NCBI RefSeq assembly: GCF_037094685.1
Contig: NZ_CP146614.1
Coordinates: 5,890,001-5,954,000, forward strand
Length of the DNA: 64,000 nt
Origin: Massilia sp. METH4
GTDB lineage: Bacteria > Pseudomonadota > Gammaproteobacteria > Burkholderiales > Burkholderiaceae_D
Direction of reading: 5' to 3'
Shown here: in pieces, positions 27,001 to 35,498 of the stretch
How positions within the stretch are numbered: the stretch's first letter is position 1
Layout of the letters: every line of letters begins with the position of its first letter
The notes under the pieces: model-generated
What the model was told of the DNA's origin: nothing
Database searches by the model: none
The model's input: the letters and a program-made list of their open reading frames with translations, nothing else
Position numbers and translations under genes: made by a program

Positions 27001-27572
27001 GTCACCGGCGCATCCGTGAAGCTCACGTGGTCGACCCACACGTGGTCGGCGCCGGAAATGCCGATGGCGTCGAACGCGGCGTTCCAGTTGCCGGTCGAAC
27101 CGTCGTTCGGGTCCCACATGGGACCGACGTCGCACGGGTTGACCATCTTGAGATTGCGGATGATGACCTGCGAGACGTTCGAGACGAGGATATGGCCGTT
27201 GACGATGCCGGCATTCGCGCCGCCGCCGATCAGCGTGGTGTTGCTCTTGAGGCGAATGGCGCCGCGCGCGGCCTGGTCGGCGCTGCTCGTGTAGGGCTGG
27301 CCCTCGCTCATGTCGATGGGGCCGGCCAGCTTGATGATCTTGGCGTTGTTCCCGCCGTTGTAGATCGCCGCCAGCAACTGGGCGCGATTGGCCACCGTGT
27401 AAACGTGCTCGCTTGGGGCGGCGGCACCGCCCTGCGTGCCGCCTGCCTGGCTGGCCCAGCCGTCCGCCGGGGCCGCCTGGCGAGCCGGGTCGGTCGCTGC
27501 CGTGGCATGGCCGAATGCCGCCGCGAGCGCAAACGCGGCGCACAGCGCCGCCTTGACTGCAAGATGTCGCAT
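24018..27572 (-). CDS. Secreted pectate lyase / pectin methylesterase fusion
   Basis: This is a two-enzyme, multidomain exoenzyme of 1184 residues. After a signal peptide (about 1-25) comes a PL1 pectate lyase domain (about 55-340) with IGGGANAGI, IGISGADHVWVDHVSF and the catalytic-Arg region RAPRVRYG. A jelly-roll/LamG-like module follows (about 405-610, FCDDFQNGSAAKWN onward), then a Big-type Ig repeat (about 615-695) and an SbsA-like Ig domain (about 700-830). The C-terminus is a CE8 pectin methylesterase (about 840-1184) with SEQDTL and AGNVDFIWGSAR, the catalytic Asp motif. One protein can thus demethylate and cut pectin. AGGAGA fixes the start. A PEP-CTERM protein and an AraC regulator lie upstream. 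Confidence 0.9.
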   Translation of the reverse strand: MRHLAVKAALCAAFALAAAFGHATAATDPARQAAPADGWASQAGGTQGGAAAPSEHVYTVANRAQLLAAIYNGGNNAKIIKLAGPIDMSEGQPYTSSADQAARGAIRLKSNTTLIGGGANAGIVNGHILVSNVSQVIIRNLKMVNPCDVGPMWDPNDGSTGNWNAAFDAIGISGADHVWVDHVSFTDAPVTDDFLPVENGHVKQCHDGALDITNGSDYVTVSYNVFEKHNKNNLVGGSDGATGDEGKLRVTFSNNVFRDVASRAPRVRYGQVHLFNNYFAGSKSHPVYPVSYSVGVGHAAKILSNNNVFEVTGARACADVVRDFGGSVPGAFKDSGSLLNAAALGACAVPASVAWTPPYAYTPRPPALVKANALAQAGGGKLSTSVTGTGSTTVDTGPSLACPASGLYFCDDFQNGSAAKWNLLPVPGPNGSFRVQDEVSGSANKVLQYTAATTGGVLALIKPEALANVPSADYYVEARIRPMTNGTTGNKQLYLVTRYVDANNWYGGGLNVQNSTASTRVEIARMAAGSLSRPVQAAKPIAMDGPFYTVRFELVGGTLTIYLDGERLGSFTDSEFAARGLVGLYTANKSFQIDDVRIGDPALKPSQLSLDPGATTYAAEAGDAPYQLRVTAVAPDGTPDTFTAVSSNPAVASVALDGGIATITPVAQGAANITFKSGSDPLLTRTIAATIAPRFVQPTQTYPLDNAAYPAARAEAQPVDVSLKLVFDNPPALGSGGTIRVFRRGDDALVDVVRLTGEMDALGYPGQAQVRKVNTRPVRIDGNSVTIDLHANKLDYGTEYYVAISDGVFTGATLGGVPFAGIGKAGDWSFTTRTAAPAGDTVTVDDDGQADFRTVQGALSHAMQHFGKADPVTINVKNGTYEELLFLREKDNVRIVGESRNGVVIRYTNNDSLNPGTGGSQNAASTAAPTGGRAIMLVEAADMLSLETLTFNNTTIRSPSISAQAETLYFNSDGGRLVAKNAAFHSEQDTLNLKGYAWFWRTLVAGNVDFIWGSARAALFEESEIRSVGDSNNASSGGYVLQARVPLATDKGFVFLNSSLTHGPGPGPLHGDVPAGATYLARSPGGTASWDNIAFINCRMDKHVAAAGWAGLGVNGQPAPNPVEPNATSGWREYGTTDLAGTPVDLAARVGGFQLSASDVEAGFATRARVFAAFGGGAGWNPQP

Positions 27573-27629
27573 GCTGTCTCCTGTGGAAATGGATTGGCGC
27601 GGGGAGTGCCCCGCTGCGCTATGACGTGC

Positions 27630-28205
27630 TCAGTGGCGTTCGCGTCGCGGGCGCCACGCGAACGCCAGGCCCATGAGGCCGGCAACCAGGAGCGCCACAC
27701 TGGACGGCTCCGGCACCGCCGCGGCCGTGCCGATCTGCGCGGTCACGGAGCCGAACTCCGTCCACTGCACGGCACTGAGGTCGAGCGAGATCGTGTGATC
27801 GTCGACGATGGACAGCGCCGGATTGCCGCTGCTGCCGCTGTTGCCAAGGAAGGTGAATGCGCCGATGGGCGCGGCGAGGCTCGACCCGAAGTCGAAGCGC
27901 ATGCTGTAGGCGCCGGTGGGAATGGCGCCGTTGGCGATCACGGTCAGCGCGCCGTCGGCGGTGAAGTCGATACCGAACTGGAAATCCGCGGTGAGGAATT
28001 CGACGCCCGTACCGGTGGGGTCGAGCGCCGTGGTATTCGAACCCGGTTCGGCGGCAAAGCCGTGGTCGAGGCCCAGCATGGCGGCCGCCTCGCCGTTGTA
28101 GGTGGCCGTGATGATGGCGTGTTGCAGAGATATCGGCGCGGCATGCGCGCCGGCGGTCCCCAGGGCGGCAAGCGCCAGGGCACCGGCAAGGTGTTTGATA
28201 GTCAA
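27630..28205 (-). CDS. PEP-CTERM sorting-domain protein
   Basis: This is a 191-residue secreted protein. A TTG start at 28205 is preferred because GGAGA lies six bases before it and it opens the signal peptide (TIKHLAGALALAALGTAGAHA); upstream extensions have no ribosome site. The mature part is a predicted beta-rich domain of unknown role. It ends in VPEPSSVALL, a hydrophobic segment and RPRRERH, a slightly divergent exosortase signal. It lies 57 bp upstream of the pectinolytic fusion on the same strand, so the two may be co-expressed. Confidence 0.83.
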   Translation of the reverse strand: MTIKHLAGALALAALGTAGAHAAPISLQHAIITATYNGEAAAMLGLDHGFAAEPGSNTTALDPTGTGVEFLTADFQFGIDFTADGALTVIANGAIPTGAYSMRFDFGSSLAAPIGAFTFLGNSGSSGNPALSIVDDHTISLDLSAVQWTEFGSVTAQIGTAAAVPEPSSVALLVAGLMGLAFAWRPRRERH

Positions 28206-28466
28206 GCGTGTCTCCGATTTGGTTATTGTGATGTCGGAAGCGCTCGCGGGCGCGAACGCAATGGGACACCTCGCGTATCCCGTGCCGCTTCGAGGAAGAC
28301 CCGCATGGGCCGTGGTCGAAGGCGGTCGATCGTGCGTGCTGCGTGGTACTTCTGCATGCTGCGTGCTGCGGCCGGCACTTGCCGAAGGTATGGCAAACGG
28401 GTCAGCAAATGCGGTCAGGCCTATTCTAGATTGGTCAGGCCAGTATGGCAACCGCCCTGTTGTGTT

Positions 28467-29357
28467 TCAGGCAAAGACCGGCATGCCGCGGATCTTTTCG
28501 ATATCCCGTTTCGGCGGCAACCCGAAGCGCCGCGAATAGTCGCGCGAGAATTGCGACGGGCTCTCGTAACCCACCTTGAAGCCGGCCGTGGCCGCGTCGA
28601 CGGCCTGCGCGAGCATCAGCCGCCGCGCCTCCTGCAGGCGGATCTGCTTCTGGTATTGGAGCGGGCTCATCGAGGTAACGGTGCGGAAGTGCTCGTGGAA
28701 CGACGAAGAACTCATGTTCACCAGCGCCGCGATCTCCTCCACCTTCACGGCCTGCGCGTAATTGGCCTTGATCCAGGCGATGGCCCGGCTGATGCGCGAG
28801 AGCTTGCTGTCGGCGAAGGCGATCTGCCGCAGCCGGTCGCCCTGCTCGCCCACCAGCAGCCGGTACAGGATTTCGCGCTCTGCCAGCGGCGCGAGGAAGC
28901 GCTGCTCCGCCTCCGGCACGTCGAGCAGCGCCGCCATGCGGACGACGGCATCGAGCAAGGCCGGTGGCGCCGTGCTGACGTCGACGGCACTGGCCGGCGT
29001 GTCGTTGGCCAGGCCGTCCGGGAAAGCATCCTGAATGACGACGTTGATCGTGGCCGGGTCGAGGTCCAGCCGCAGGCACAGGTAAGGCTCTTCTGGGGAC
29101 GCCTGCGTGACCTGGCCCGTGATCGGCACTTCGGCGCTCACGATCAGGAACTGCGGGGGCGCGTAGGGGTGGACACGGTCGCCCAGCATGGTCTGCTTGC
29201 GGCCCTGGGCCACGAAGCAGACGGCCGGCTGGTGCAGTACGGGGATCGGGTCCGTCGGCGTCGTCGAACGGAGGATGTGCAGGCGCGGCAGCGCGGTCGG
29301 TTGCGCGCCGTCGGCACCCGCATGGCGGGCGAGGATGTGGGCAAGCTTGTCGATCAT
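28467..29357 (-). CDS. AraC-family transcriptional regulator (YqhC-like N-terminus)
   Basis: This is a 296-residue DNA-binding regulator. The N-terminal cupin-like AraC_N domain (about 20-180) includes PAVCFVAQGRKQTMLGD and a long ligand-binding barrel. The C-terminal double helix-turn-helix (about 195-290) has VEEIAALVNMSSSSFHEHF and VGYESPSQFSRDYSRRFG. The ATG at 29357 has GAAGG nearby and matches the usual family length; longer frames are implausible. In this subgroup the target is often an oxidoreductase gene. Here the downstream gene on the same strand is a PEP-CTERM gene 261 bp away, so control of the pectin/PEP-CTERM pair is possible but unproven. Confidence 0.87.
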   Translation of the reverse strand: MIDKLAHILARHAGADGAQPTALPRLHILRSTTPTDPIPVLHQPAVCFVAQGRKQTMLGDRVHPYAPPQFLIVSAEVPITGQVTQASPEEPYLCLRLDLDPATINVVIQDAFPDGLANDTPASAVDVSTAPPALLDAVVRMAALLDVPEAEQRFLAPLAEREILYRLLVGEQGDRLRQIAFADSKLSRISRAIAWIKANYAQAVKVEEIAALVNMSSSSFHEHFRTVTSMSPLQYQKQIRLQEARRLMLAQAVDAATAGFKVGYESPSQFSRDYSRRFGLPPKRDIEKIRGMPVFA

Positions 29358-29548
29358 CGGAACCTTCGCGGGAGACGTTGCGATCAGCCGGCGATTGTAG
29401 CGAAAAGCTTGCCGATGGGACATCCCCGGCGGTTCAACGCCCCAGGCACGCGCGGTACAGCGCAAGGTACGGCATTGCGCCAGCGAGGGCCACTCGCGCC
29501 AGCAACCAAGATTAATTCGGGTTTTCGGGGTGGCGAGCATCGCCCGCT

Positions 29549-30430
29549 TCAATCAACGGTCAGTTCGTACAATACCGGGCAATGGTCAAATTCTTTAAGT
29601 ACATTAAACCACTCGTCGCTATCCGTACAATTGGGAAGCGCAATCAAGTCCGCTGCATCTGTCACCGCATTCGAAAGAACAAAATCGATAAGGCCATGAG
29701 GTTGCACTTCGTATAGCCAATTCGCATGCGGCACATAGTTTGGCGGCAGTCTGATAGACTCAAGATACTCATTGTAGTCCTGGAGGTTTGTCGCGTTGGT
29801 TAAGCCTGGCCCCATGAACTGGGCGCGCTTTCCTGTCTTGGCCCACTGGGTGAATGGCAGCTCATCACCATTGTAATCAAGAGGAAGTATTTTACGCACC
29901 CGATTTGAATCGCTATCTTTTACACTATTGAAATCACCACCAACGATCGCCGCCTCCCTGGTGTTATTTTCGAGTTCCTGCTCTGCACAATCGAACGCTG
30001 TGTTTCCGCCGCTATAAGAAGCATTTGCGTGCATCCCGTAAATATGATGTTTTTGACCTTGTATTTTGCCCACAAGGTATAGAATGTCTCGCCTTTGAGG
30101 ACTTCCAGCAGAAATGCCCGAGTTTAGCCGGTTGTTCGCCACTGCGCGTTGGCTCCACATCCTCTTGGCGGTCGCCTCTAAGCCGAGGTTGTTTGGAAAA
30201 ATAACTGCGAGATTCTTTGTGCTTGCGCCGCCATTCTTGTCAGCCATTTCAGCAGTCATTGAGTTCTGGCCTGCTCCTACAAGGTTCCCAACTGTAAGAT
30301 TCTTACCGGCCTCCTCTAAAAAGAGAATATCTGGCGTATGCGCATTTCGCCATGCAGTGAACACGGCTAGTTTGCCCGAACTATCAGACATACCTCCAAC
30401 GTTCCAGAATGCTATCGTTTTCGTTACCAT
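29549..30430 (-). CDS. Endonuclease/exonuclease/phosphatase (DNase I-fold) protein, candidate effector
   Basis: This 293-residue DNase I/CdtB-like protein has the active-site elements in order: IAFWNVGG (Asn10), FLEEAGK (Glu39 or 40), GMHANAS, VGGDFNS (Asp166, Asn168), LIDFVLSN (Asp249) and EFDHCPV (Asp282-His283). There is no signal peptide. It follows tssM on the same strand after 188 bp and its DNA is clearly AT-richer than the T6SS genes, which suggests acquisition. The position next to a secretion cluster makes a T6SS nuclease effector plausible, but no immunity gene is evident and a housekeeping or phage-derived nuclease is possible. Confidence 0.78.
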   Translation of the reverse strand: MVTKTIAFWNVGGMSDSSGKLAVFTAWRNAHTPDILFLEEAGKNLTVGNLVGAGQNSMTAEMADKNGGASTKNLAVIFPNNLGLEATAKRMWSQRAVANNRLNSGISAGSPQRRDILYLVGKIQGQKHHIYGMHANASYSGGNTAFDCAEQELENNTREAAIVGGDFNSVKDSDSNRVRKILPLDYNGDELPFTQWAKTGKRAQFMGPGLTNATNLQDYNEYLESIRLPPNYVPHANWLYEVQPHGLIDFVLSNAVTDAADLIALPNCTDSDEWFNVLKEFDHCPVLYELTVD

Positions 30431-30618
30431 CTCTTCCTCGTCAAGTATGGTCTTACTTTCGGAATGCTTATTGGCATCGTATTTTCTTGCGCCGCCTCCT
30501 TGCGTCAGCAGCGAGCTGAACTAATCGACTACAGCCGGTTCCTCTGACAATACCCTCTTGTCTGCTGTAAGCGGCAACATGGTATTACATCAAAAGAACA
30601 CGCACTTCTATCGATTAT

Positions 30619-33600
30619 TCACAGCCCGTCCAGGCACCTGAAGCCCTCCAGCCCGCTCCGCCTGAAGGGGTTGACCACGCTGCTGGCAGTCATTTCAAAA
30701 ACGGCCTTCCTACCGTTCGCGTCGAAGGTTATACGGTATCGTTCGCTCTGCGCGGTCGTTTCCACGGTTCCGGTATCGAGCATGCGCAGCCAGGCCCAAG
30801 GTCCCTCCTTGCGCAGTGTCCCCTGTGGCCCCGGCGGCACAAGATCCAGCACTACTTGCCCCGTGCCCTTCCCGCTCGGCACCTGGAACGTCGCACCTGC
30901 CATTGCGCCAGGTACCAGAGAAAGTTGCTGTCCATCGATATCGAGCACAAGCTTTGTGATGCCCGGATCGAGCGACACAGGTTTCAGTGCAAAACGCATG
31001 GAAGCAAGCTGCCCGCCCCCACCGAACCACGCATCGCGGATGCGCGCGGCGCGCTGGAACTCGTCGAGCGTCGACTGCGAAATGCCCAGCGCCGCATTGG
31101 CGGCGGTCGGCCGCCAGCGCCATTGGCCACCGGCCATGTCCACGTATTGCGCCAGGTTCTTCTGGAAGAAGTCGTCGATCAGGCCGCCCGGCGCGAACAG
31201 CTTGCCGAAGTCCTCGGCGGGGATGTCGAGCGCGGATCGGCGCACGATCGGATAGCGCCCCGCCACGGCCTGCCGGCAGAACGTGGCCGGCCCGGCGCGC
31301 CACAGCGCGTTCAGCCGCTCGCGCTCGCTGCCCGACGCCAGGCCGGCGCCCGCGCTGTCCACGGTTTTCAGCACGCCGGCCAGCGGCTCGGGCTTGCCGT
31401 CCGCTTCGAGCCGCACGCGCGCCAGCGCGTCGGCAGGTGGCGGTGGCGCGCCCGTTCGCTTGGCGCCCGCGGCCGCGTCGAGATAGACCGCGACATCCTT
31501 CAGCAGTGCCAGCGTGGTGTCCAGCGGTGGCGGCGTGCCCGCCGTGAGCTGGTGGAGCGGTTCGAAATGCGCATCGACGGGGTGCACCGCCGGTGCGGCG
31601 GCCGGTGCGGCCGCACTCCCCAGCACCCCTTGCAGGCGCTTCGTGTAGGTGCCCAGCTTCGCCGCGACACCGCCGGCGGCGGGCGGCGCGGCCGGCTTGT
31701 CCGTGCCGCCCAGCGTGGTCTCGCGGCTGGCGGCGACGAGGAACTTCTTCAGCGGCGAATCCGCGCTACCCAGCAGGTTGGCGACACGTGCGCCCTGCTC
31801 CATCGTCCCGAATGGACGCACCGCCACGTCGGCCAGCAAGGCGTCCCAGGCGGCGATGTAATCGTCGTAGTACAGGCGCAGCACCGCGGCGCGCATGGCG
31901 GCGGCATCGACCGTGGCCGCTTCCTGCCGCGCCAGCACCCAGCGCTCGGCGGCAACGCCGTTCAGCGCCTCCTTGCTCGCCTCAAGGAAGCGCTTGTAGC
32001 CTGCCACGGTGAACATGCCGTCCACGCCGCGCGTGAGGGGCGCGCCGCTGCGGCGTGCCAGCACCGTGGACGCCGCCGGGCCGCCGGCGCTGACGGCCGA
32101 GAATTCCGGCAGGCCGCTCGCCATCACTTGCCGCTTCAAGCCCGCATAGACGCGCTGCTCGAGGGGCATCTGCGCCAGTGCCAGGCGCGTCGAGTTCACC
32201 AGCTCGCCATCGATCTGGGTCTGCGTCTGGCCCTCGCGCACGCTCTCCAGCAAGGCTTCCTGGTGGGCCGACAGCGCGCGCAAGCCCTCCTCGCCCAGGT
32301 CCGGCTGCGCCTGCGTGTTGTCCCATGCCAGCCAGCCGGCCACCGACCCGGTATCGAAGTGGCCCGGATCGCCCAGCATCAGGTAGACGCGCAGCGTTTC
32401 ATACAGCGTGTCGGCATCGCCGGCGTTACCGATGCGCAGCCGTTCCTCCATGCGCTGCTGCACGCGCGGCAGCAGGCTTTCCTGCAACAGCCGCCGGTAG
32501 GCGATGCGCGCCGCCTCGCCCAGCTTGTCGCCCTGGTACAGGCCGAAGCGCATCGACCAGGGCGGCGATGCCTCGCGCTCCGCGTAGCCGCCGGGCAGCG
32601 CGCGTGCCGCGTCCAGCACCGGCAGGATCGGGCCGCCGGCCGCCACGCGCCGGGCCAGCTCCGCGGTGCGTGCCGCCATCTCCTTCACGTAGGCGCCGTT
32701 GCGCAGGTAGCTGCCAATCATGCCGGCCGCCGTGAGCAGGAACAGCAGCACCACGCCGGCCAGCGCGCCCCATTGCAGCCAGCGGCGCCGCCGCTCCAGC
32801 GCCGCGTTCACGCCCGCCAGTTCCGCCTCGGGGAACATCACGTCGCGCAGCACGCGGGTGAGGAAGTAGCTGCGGCCTTCCAAGCCGTCGGGTCCGCCCG
32901 CGCCGTGCGGCGCCAGCACCTGCCGGTCGACGCCGAACGAGGCGGCGAGCGCGCTCATCACCCGGTCCAGCGGCGTGCCTTCCTGGGTGCCGCTACTGAA
33001 GTACACGCCGCGCAGCAGCGCCTGCTGCTCGTAGCGGTTCGGCTCGAACACCTCCTTCAGGAAAGTATCGAGCACGTCGCGGATGGCGGCGAACTGCTGC
33101 GGGAAACGGTAGACCAGCGCGCGCCGCTCGGGATCGCGCTCCTGCTGCATGCGCGCCAGCACGCGCGATTGCAGGCGCTGCTCCAGCAGGTCGAATTCCG
33201 CGGGAAACGCGGCCAGCGCCGCCTGCACGTCCTTGGGCGGGAAGGTCACGCCCCAGACCTGCCCCCGCTCTTCGCGACTGAGGTTGTCGAAGAATTCCAC
33301 GAAACCGGCCAGCAGATCGCACTTGGTGACGAGCACATAGACGGGAAAGCGCAGCCCCAGCTGCTCGTGCAATTCCTTCAGGCGCGCGCGCAGCGCGGCC
33401 ACGTGCGCGGCGCGCTGCGCGCCGTCGTGGCGCAGCAGGTCGGTGAGCGACATGGCCACAATCACGCCGTTGATGGGGCGGCGCCGGCGGTGCCGGCGCA
33501 GCAGTTGCAGGAAGCCGGTCCAGGCGGCGCTGTCGGCGTCGGCATTGCTGTCCTGCGTCGTGTAGCGGCCGGCCGTATCGAGCAGCACCGCTTCGTCGGT

Positions 33601-34125
33601 GAACCACCAGTCGCAGTATCGGGTGCCGCCGATGCCGCCGATCGCGCCATTGCCCATGCTGCCTGCCAGCGGAAATTTCAGGCCGGAGCGCGTGAGCGCC
33701 GTCGTCTTGCCCGTGCCGGGCGCGCCGATGATCATGTACCAGGGCAGCTGGTAAAGCCCGCCCCGCCCGCCCGTGCGCGACTTGCGCAGGATCGCCAGCG
33801 CCTCGCGCATGCGGACATTGAGCTCGGCCATCTCCGCTTGCTTCTCGGGGCTGGCCCCCGGGTCCGCCGACTTGTGCTGGGCCGCCAGGCTTTCCATCAA
33901 CTTCAGGTTGGCCAGCTTCACGGCCAGCATCCTGCCGCCGAACCAGAGAGCCCACGCGAGCAGCAGCGCGACGATCCAGTACCAGCGCACCCGTTCCGCG
34001 GCGAACGGCGCATGGCCGTCGAAGGACAGCAGCGGCGCCTCGAACCAGATCACGAGCGACAGCAGCAGCACGCCCAGCAGGGCCAGCACGGGCGGCTTGA
34101 CCAGCCAGTGGAACAGCTTCTTCAT
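30619..34125 (-). CDS. tssM: T6SS membrane-complex protein TssM (IcmF)
   Basis: This is the inner-membrane, periplasm-spanning core of the T6SS trans-envelope complex, 1168 residues, the normal size. Two N-terminal membrane helices (about 10-27 and 48-68) precede a cytoplasmic NTPase-like domain with Walker A GAPGTGKTTALT near 135. A third helix (about 455-475, ALAGVVLLFLLTAAGMIGS) leads into the long periplasmic domain and the beta C-terminus that normally contacts TssJ. The start codon overlaps the tssL stop by four bases. Because no tssJ gene is seen, how the C-terminus meets the outer membrane is open. Confidence 0.95.
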   Translation of the reverse strand: MKKLFHWLVKPPVLALLGVLLLSLVIWFEAPLLSFDGHAPFAAERVRWYWIVALLLAWALWFGGRMLAVKLANLKLMESLAAQHKSADPGASPEKQAEMAELNVRMREALAILRKSRTGGRGGLYQLPWYMIIGAPGTGKTTALTRSGLKFPLAGSMGNGAIGGIGGTRYCDWWFTDEAVLLDTAGRYTTQDSNADADSAAWTGFLQLLRRHRRRRPINGVIVAMSLTDLLRHDGAQRAAHVAALRARLKELHEQLGLRFPVYVLVTKCDLLAGFVEFFDNLSREERGQVWGVTFPPKDVQAALAAFPAEFDLLEQRLQSRVLARMQQERDPERRALVYRFPQQFAAIRDVLDTFLKEVFEPNRYEQQALLRGVYFSSGTQEGTPLDRVMSALAASFGVDRQVLAPHGAGGPDGLEGRSYFLTRVLRDVMFPEAELAGVNAALERRRRWLQWGALAGVVLLFLLTAAGMIGSYLRNGAYVKEMAARTAELARRVAAGGPILPVLDAARALPGGYAEREASPPWSMRFGLYQGDKLGEAARIAYRRLLQESLLPRVQQRMEERLRIGNAGDADTLYETLRVYLMLGDPGHFDTGSVAGWLAWDNTQAQPDLGEEGLRALSAHQEALLESVREGQTQTQIDGELVNSTRLALAQMPLEQRVYAGLKRQVMASGLPEFSAVSAGGPAASTVLARRSGAPLTRGVDGMFTVAGYKRFLEASKEALNGVAAERWVLARQEAATVDAAAMRAAVLRLYYDDYIAAWDALLADVAVRPFGTMEQGARVANLLGSADSPLKKFLVAASRETTLGGTDKPAAPPAAGGVAAKLGTYTKRLQGVLGSAAAPAAAPAVHPVDAHFEPLHQLTAGTPPPLDTTLALLKDVAVYLDAAAGAKRTGAPPPPADALARVRLEADGKPEPLAGVLKTVDSAGAGLASGSERERLNALWRAGPATFCRQAVAGRYPIVRRSALDIPAEDFGKLFAPGGLIDDFFQKNLAQYVDMAGGQWRWRPTAANAALGISQSTLDEFQRAARIRDAWFGGGGQLASMRFALKPVSLDPGITKLVLDIDGQQLSLVPGAMAGATFQVPSGKGTGQVVLDLVPPGPQGTLRKEGPWAWLRMLDTGTVETTAQSERYRITFDANGRKAVFEMTASSVVNPFRRSGLEGFRCLDGL

Positions 34126-35468
34126 CGCGCGCCTCCCTCGGGCGTGGGCGTGGCCACGATGATTTCCACGCGCCGGTTGCGTGCCCGGTTGGCCGGCGTG
34201 TCGTTCGGTGCCAGCGGTTCCGCCTCGCCATGGCCTTCCACGTCGTAGCGCGCCGGCGGGCCGGCCTTCAGTGCCAGCAGGTCGCGCACCGTCGCGGCGC
34301 GGGCGCGCGACAATTCATAATTCGACGGGAAGCGTGCCGAAAGGCCGGGCCGCACATTGTCCGTATGCCCCACTACCAGCACCCTGCCGGGTACCGTAGC
34401 CAGCGCCGCGCCGATGCGGCCCAGCAGCGGAAGGTGGGCGGGTGCCACTTCGCCGCTGCCCGAGGCGAACACGCCGTCGCCGCGCAGCGTGATCGTCGAG
34501 CGCCCGTCCCGGTCCACCACGCTGACGAGGCCCTCGGCGATTTCCGGTGCAAGGAAAGTGGCCAGGTGCGGCGGCCTGGCGGTGGCCGGTGGCGGCGCGG
34601 GCGCCGCGGCAGGCGGCCGCGCCGCCTTCAGCGACAGCAGGTTGGCGAACCCGGGATCGGACGCCTGCCCCAGCCGGTACGACAGCACCAGTTGCAGCGC
34701 CAGCAGCAGCACGGCGCCGGCGGCAGCCACGATCCACACGGGCACGGCGCGCCACAGCGGTTCGCCCTTGCCGCCCTGCCCCTGCCAGTGCACCGACAGT
34801 TCCGGTCCGGCCGTGCCGCGCTGCCGTTCGATCAGTTGCAGCAAGCGGTCCCGTAGGGTGTCGAGCTGGCTGCGGCCGTTTTCCATCACGCGGTAGCGCC
34901 CCTCGAAGCCCAATGCCAGGCACACATACATCAGTTCCAGCGCCGGCAGGCCGGCTTGCGGATTCTGGCTCAGCTTCTGCAGGATCAGGAAGAATTTTTC
35001 GCCGCCGAACGCCTCGTTATGGAAGGTCACCAGCAGGCTGCGGCTGGGCCAGGTGTTGCCGCCCCAAGGGGTGGAGGCGATGGTTTCATCGAGCAGCGTG
35101 CACAGCGCGTAGCGCGCCGCCGCGATCAGGTCGTGCTCGACCTGCGCCGCCCGCGCCGCCTGTTCGAAGTTGCGCATGGCTTGCACGAGCCCGATGCGTA
35201 AGCCCTCCACATCGGGATGGCTGGCCATGCGCCGCAGCGGCAGCACCAGGTCCAGCAGCGGATTGGCCGCGCGCACCAGCGGGTTGAGCCCCAGGCCATG
35301 GAGGTGGACGGGGTCGCCGGAGGGCGCCGCCGGTGCCGGTGGCGGTGGCGCCGGCTCGCGCGGCAGCAGCGACGGCGGCTGGGCCGCCGGTGGACGATTG
35401 CCGGGCCGCGGCACCAGCATGGTGCGATCGCCGTCCTGCATCGGTTGATCGGGATCAGTGGCACTCAC
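34122..35468 (-). CDS. tssL: T6SS protein TssL (DotU) with C-terminal OmpA domain
   Basis: This is the inner-membrane partner of TssM, 448 residues. A Pro-rich N-terminus (1-60) is followed by the cytoplasmic DotU domain (about 65-235, LLDETIASTPWGG). Then come a single membrane helix (about 243-268) and a fused OmpA-like peptidoglycan-binding domain (about 325-445, VVGHTDNVRPG, NYELSRARAATV, NRARNRRVEI). It is thus an extended TssL able to grip the cell wall itself. It starts with GTG at 35468 behind GGGAG and overlaps tssM by four bases. Confidence 0.94.
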   Translation of the reverse strand: MSATDPDQPMQDGDRTMLVPRPGNRPPAAQPPSLLPREPAPPPPAPAAPSGDPVHLHGLGLNPLVRAANPLLDLVLPLRRMASHPDVEGLRIGLVQAMRNFEQAARAAQVEHDLIAAARYALCTLLDETIASTPWGGNTWPSRSLLVTFHNEAFGGEKFFLILQKLSQNPQAGLPALELMYVCLALGFEGRYRVMENGRSQLDTLRDRLLQLIERQRGTAGPELSVHWQGQGGKGEPLWRAVPVWIVAAAGAVLLLALQLVLSYRLGQASDPGFANLLSLKAARPPAAAPAPPPATARPPHLATFLAPEIAEGLVSVVDRDGRSTITLRGDGVFASGSGEVAPAHLPLLGRIGAALATVPGRVLVVGHTDNVRPGLSARFPSNYELSRARAATVRDLLALKAGPPARYDVEGHGEAEPLAPNDTPANRARNRRVEIIVATPTPEGGAR

Positions 35469-35498
35469 GGTTTCGCTCCCGTCGGGTCATGGCGGCCG

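Noticed and set aside
26679-29699. Long plus-strand open frame (1006 codons)
   Set aside because: It runs antisense through the pectate lyase, PEP-CTERM and AraC genes and has no recognisable protein features.
30856-34248. 1130-codon plus-strand open frame
   Set aside because: It is antisense to tssM, whose Walker motif and length are unambiguous; an artefact of GC-rich third positions.
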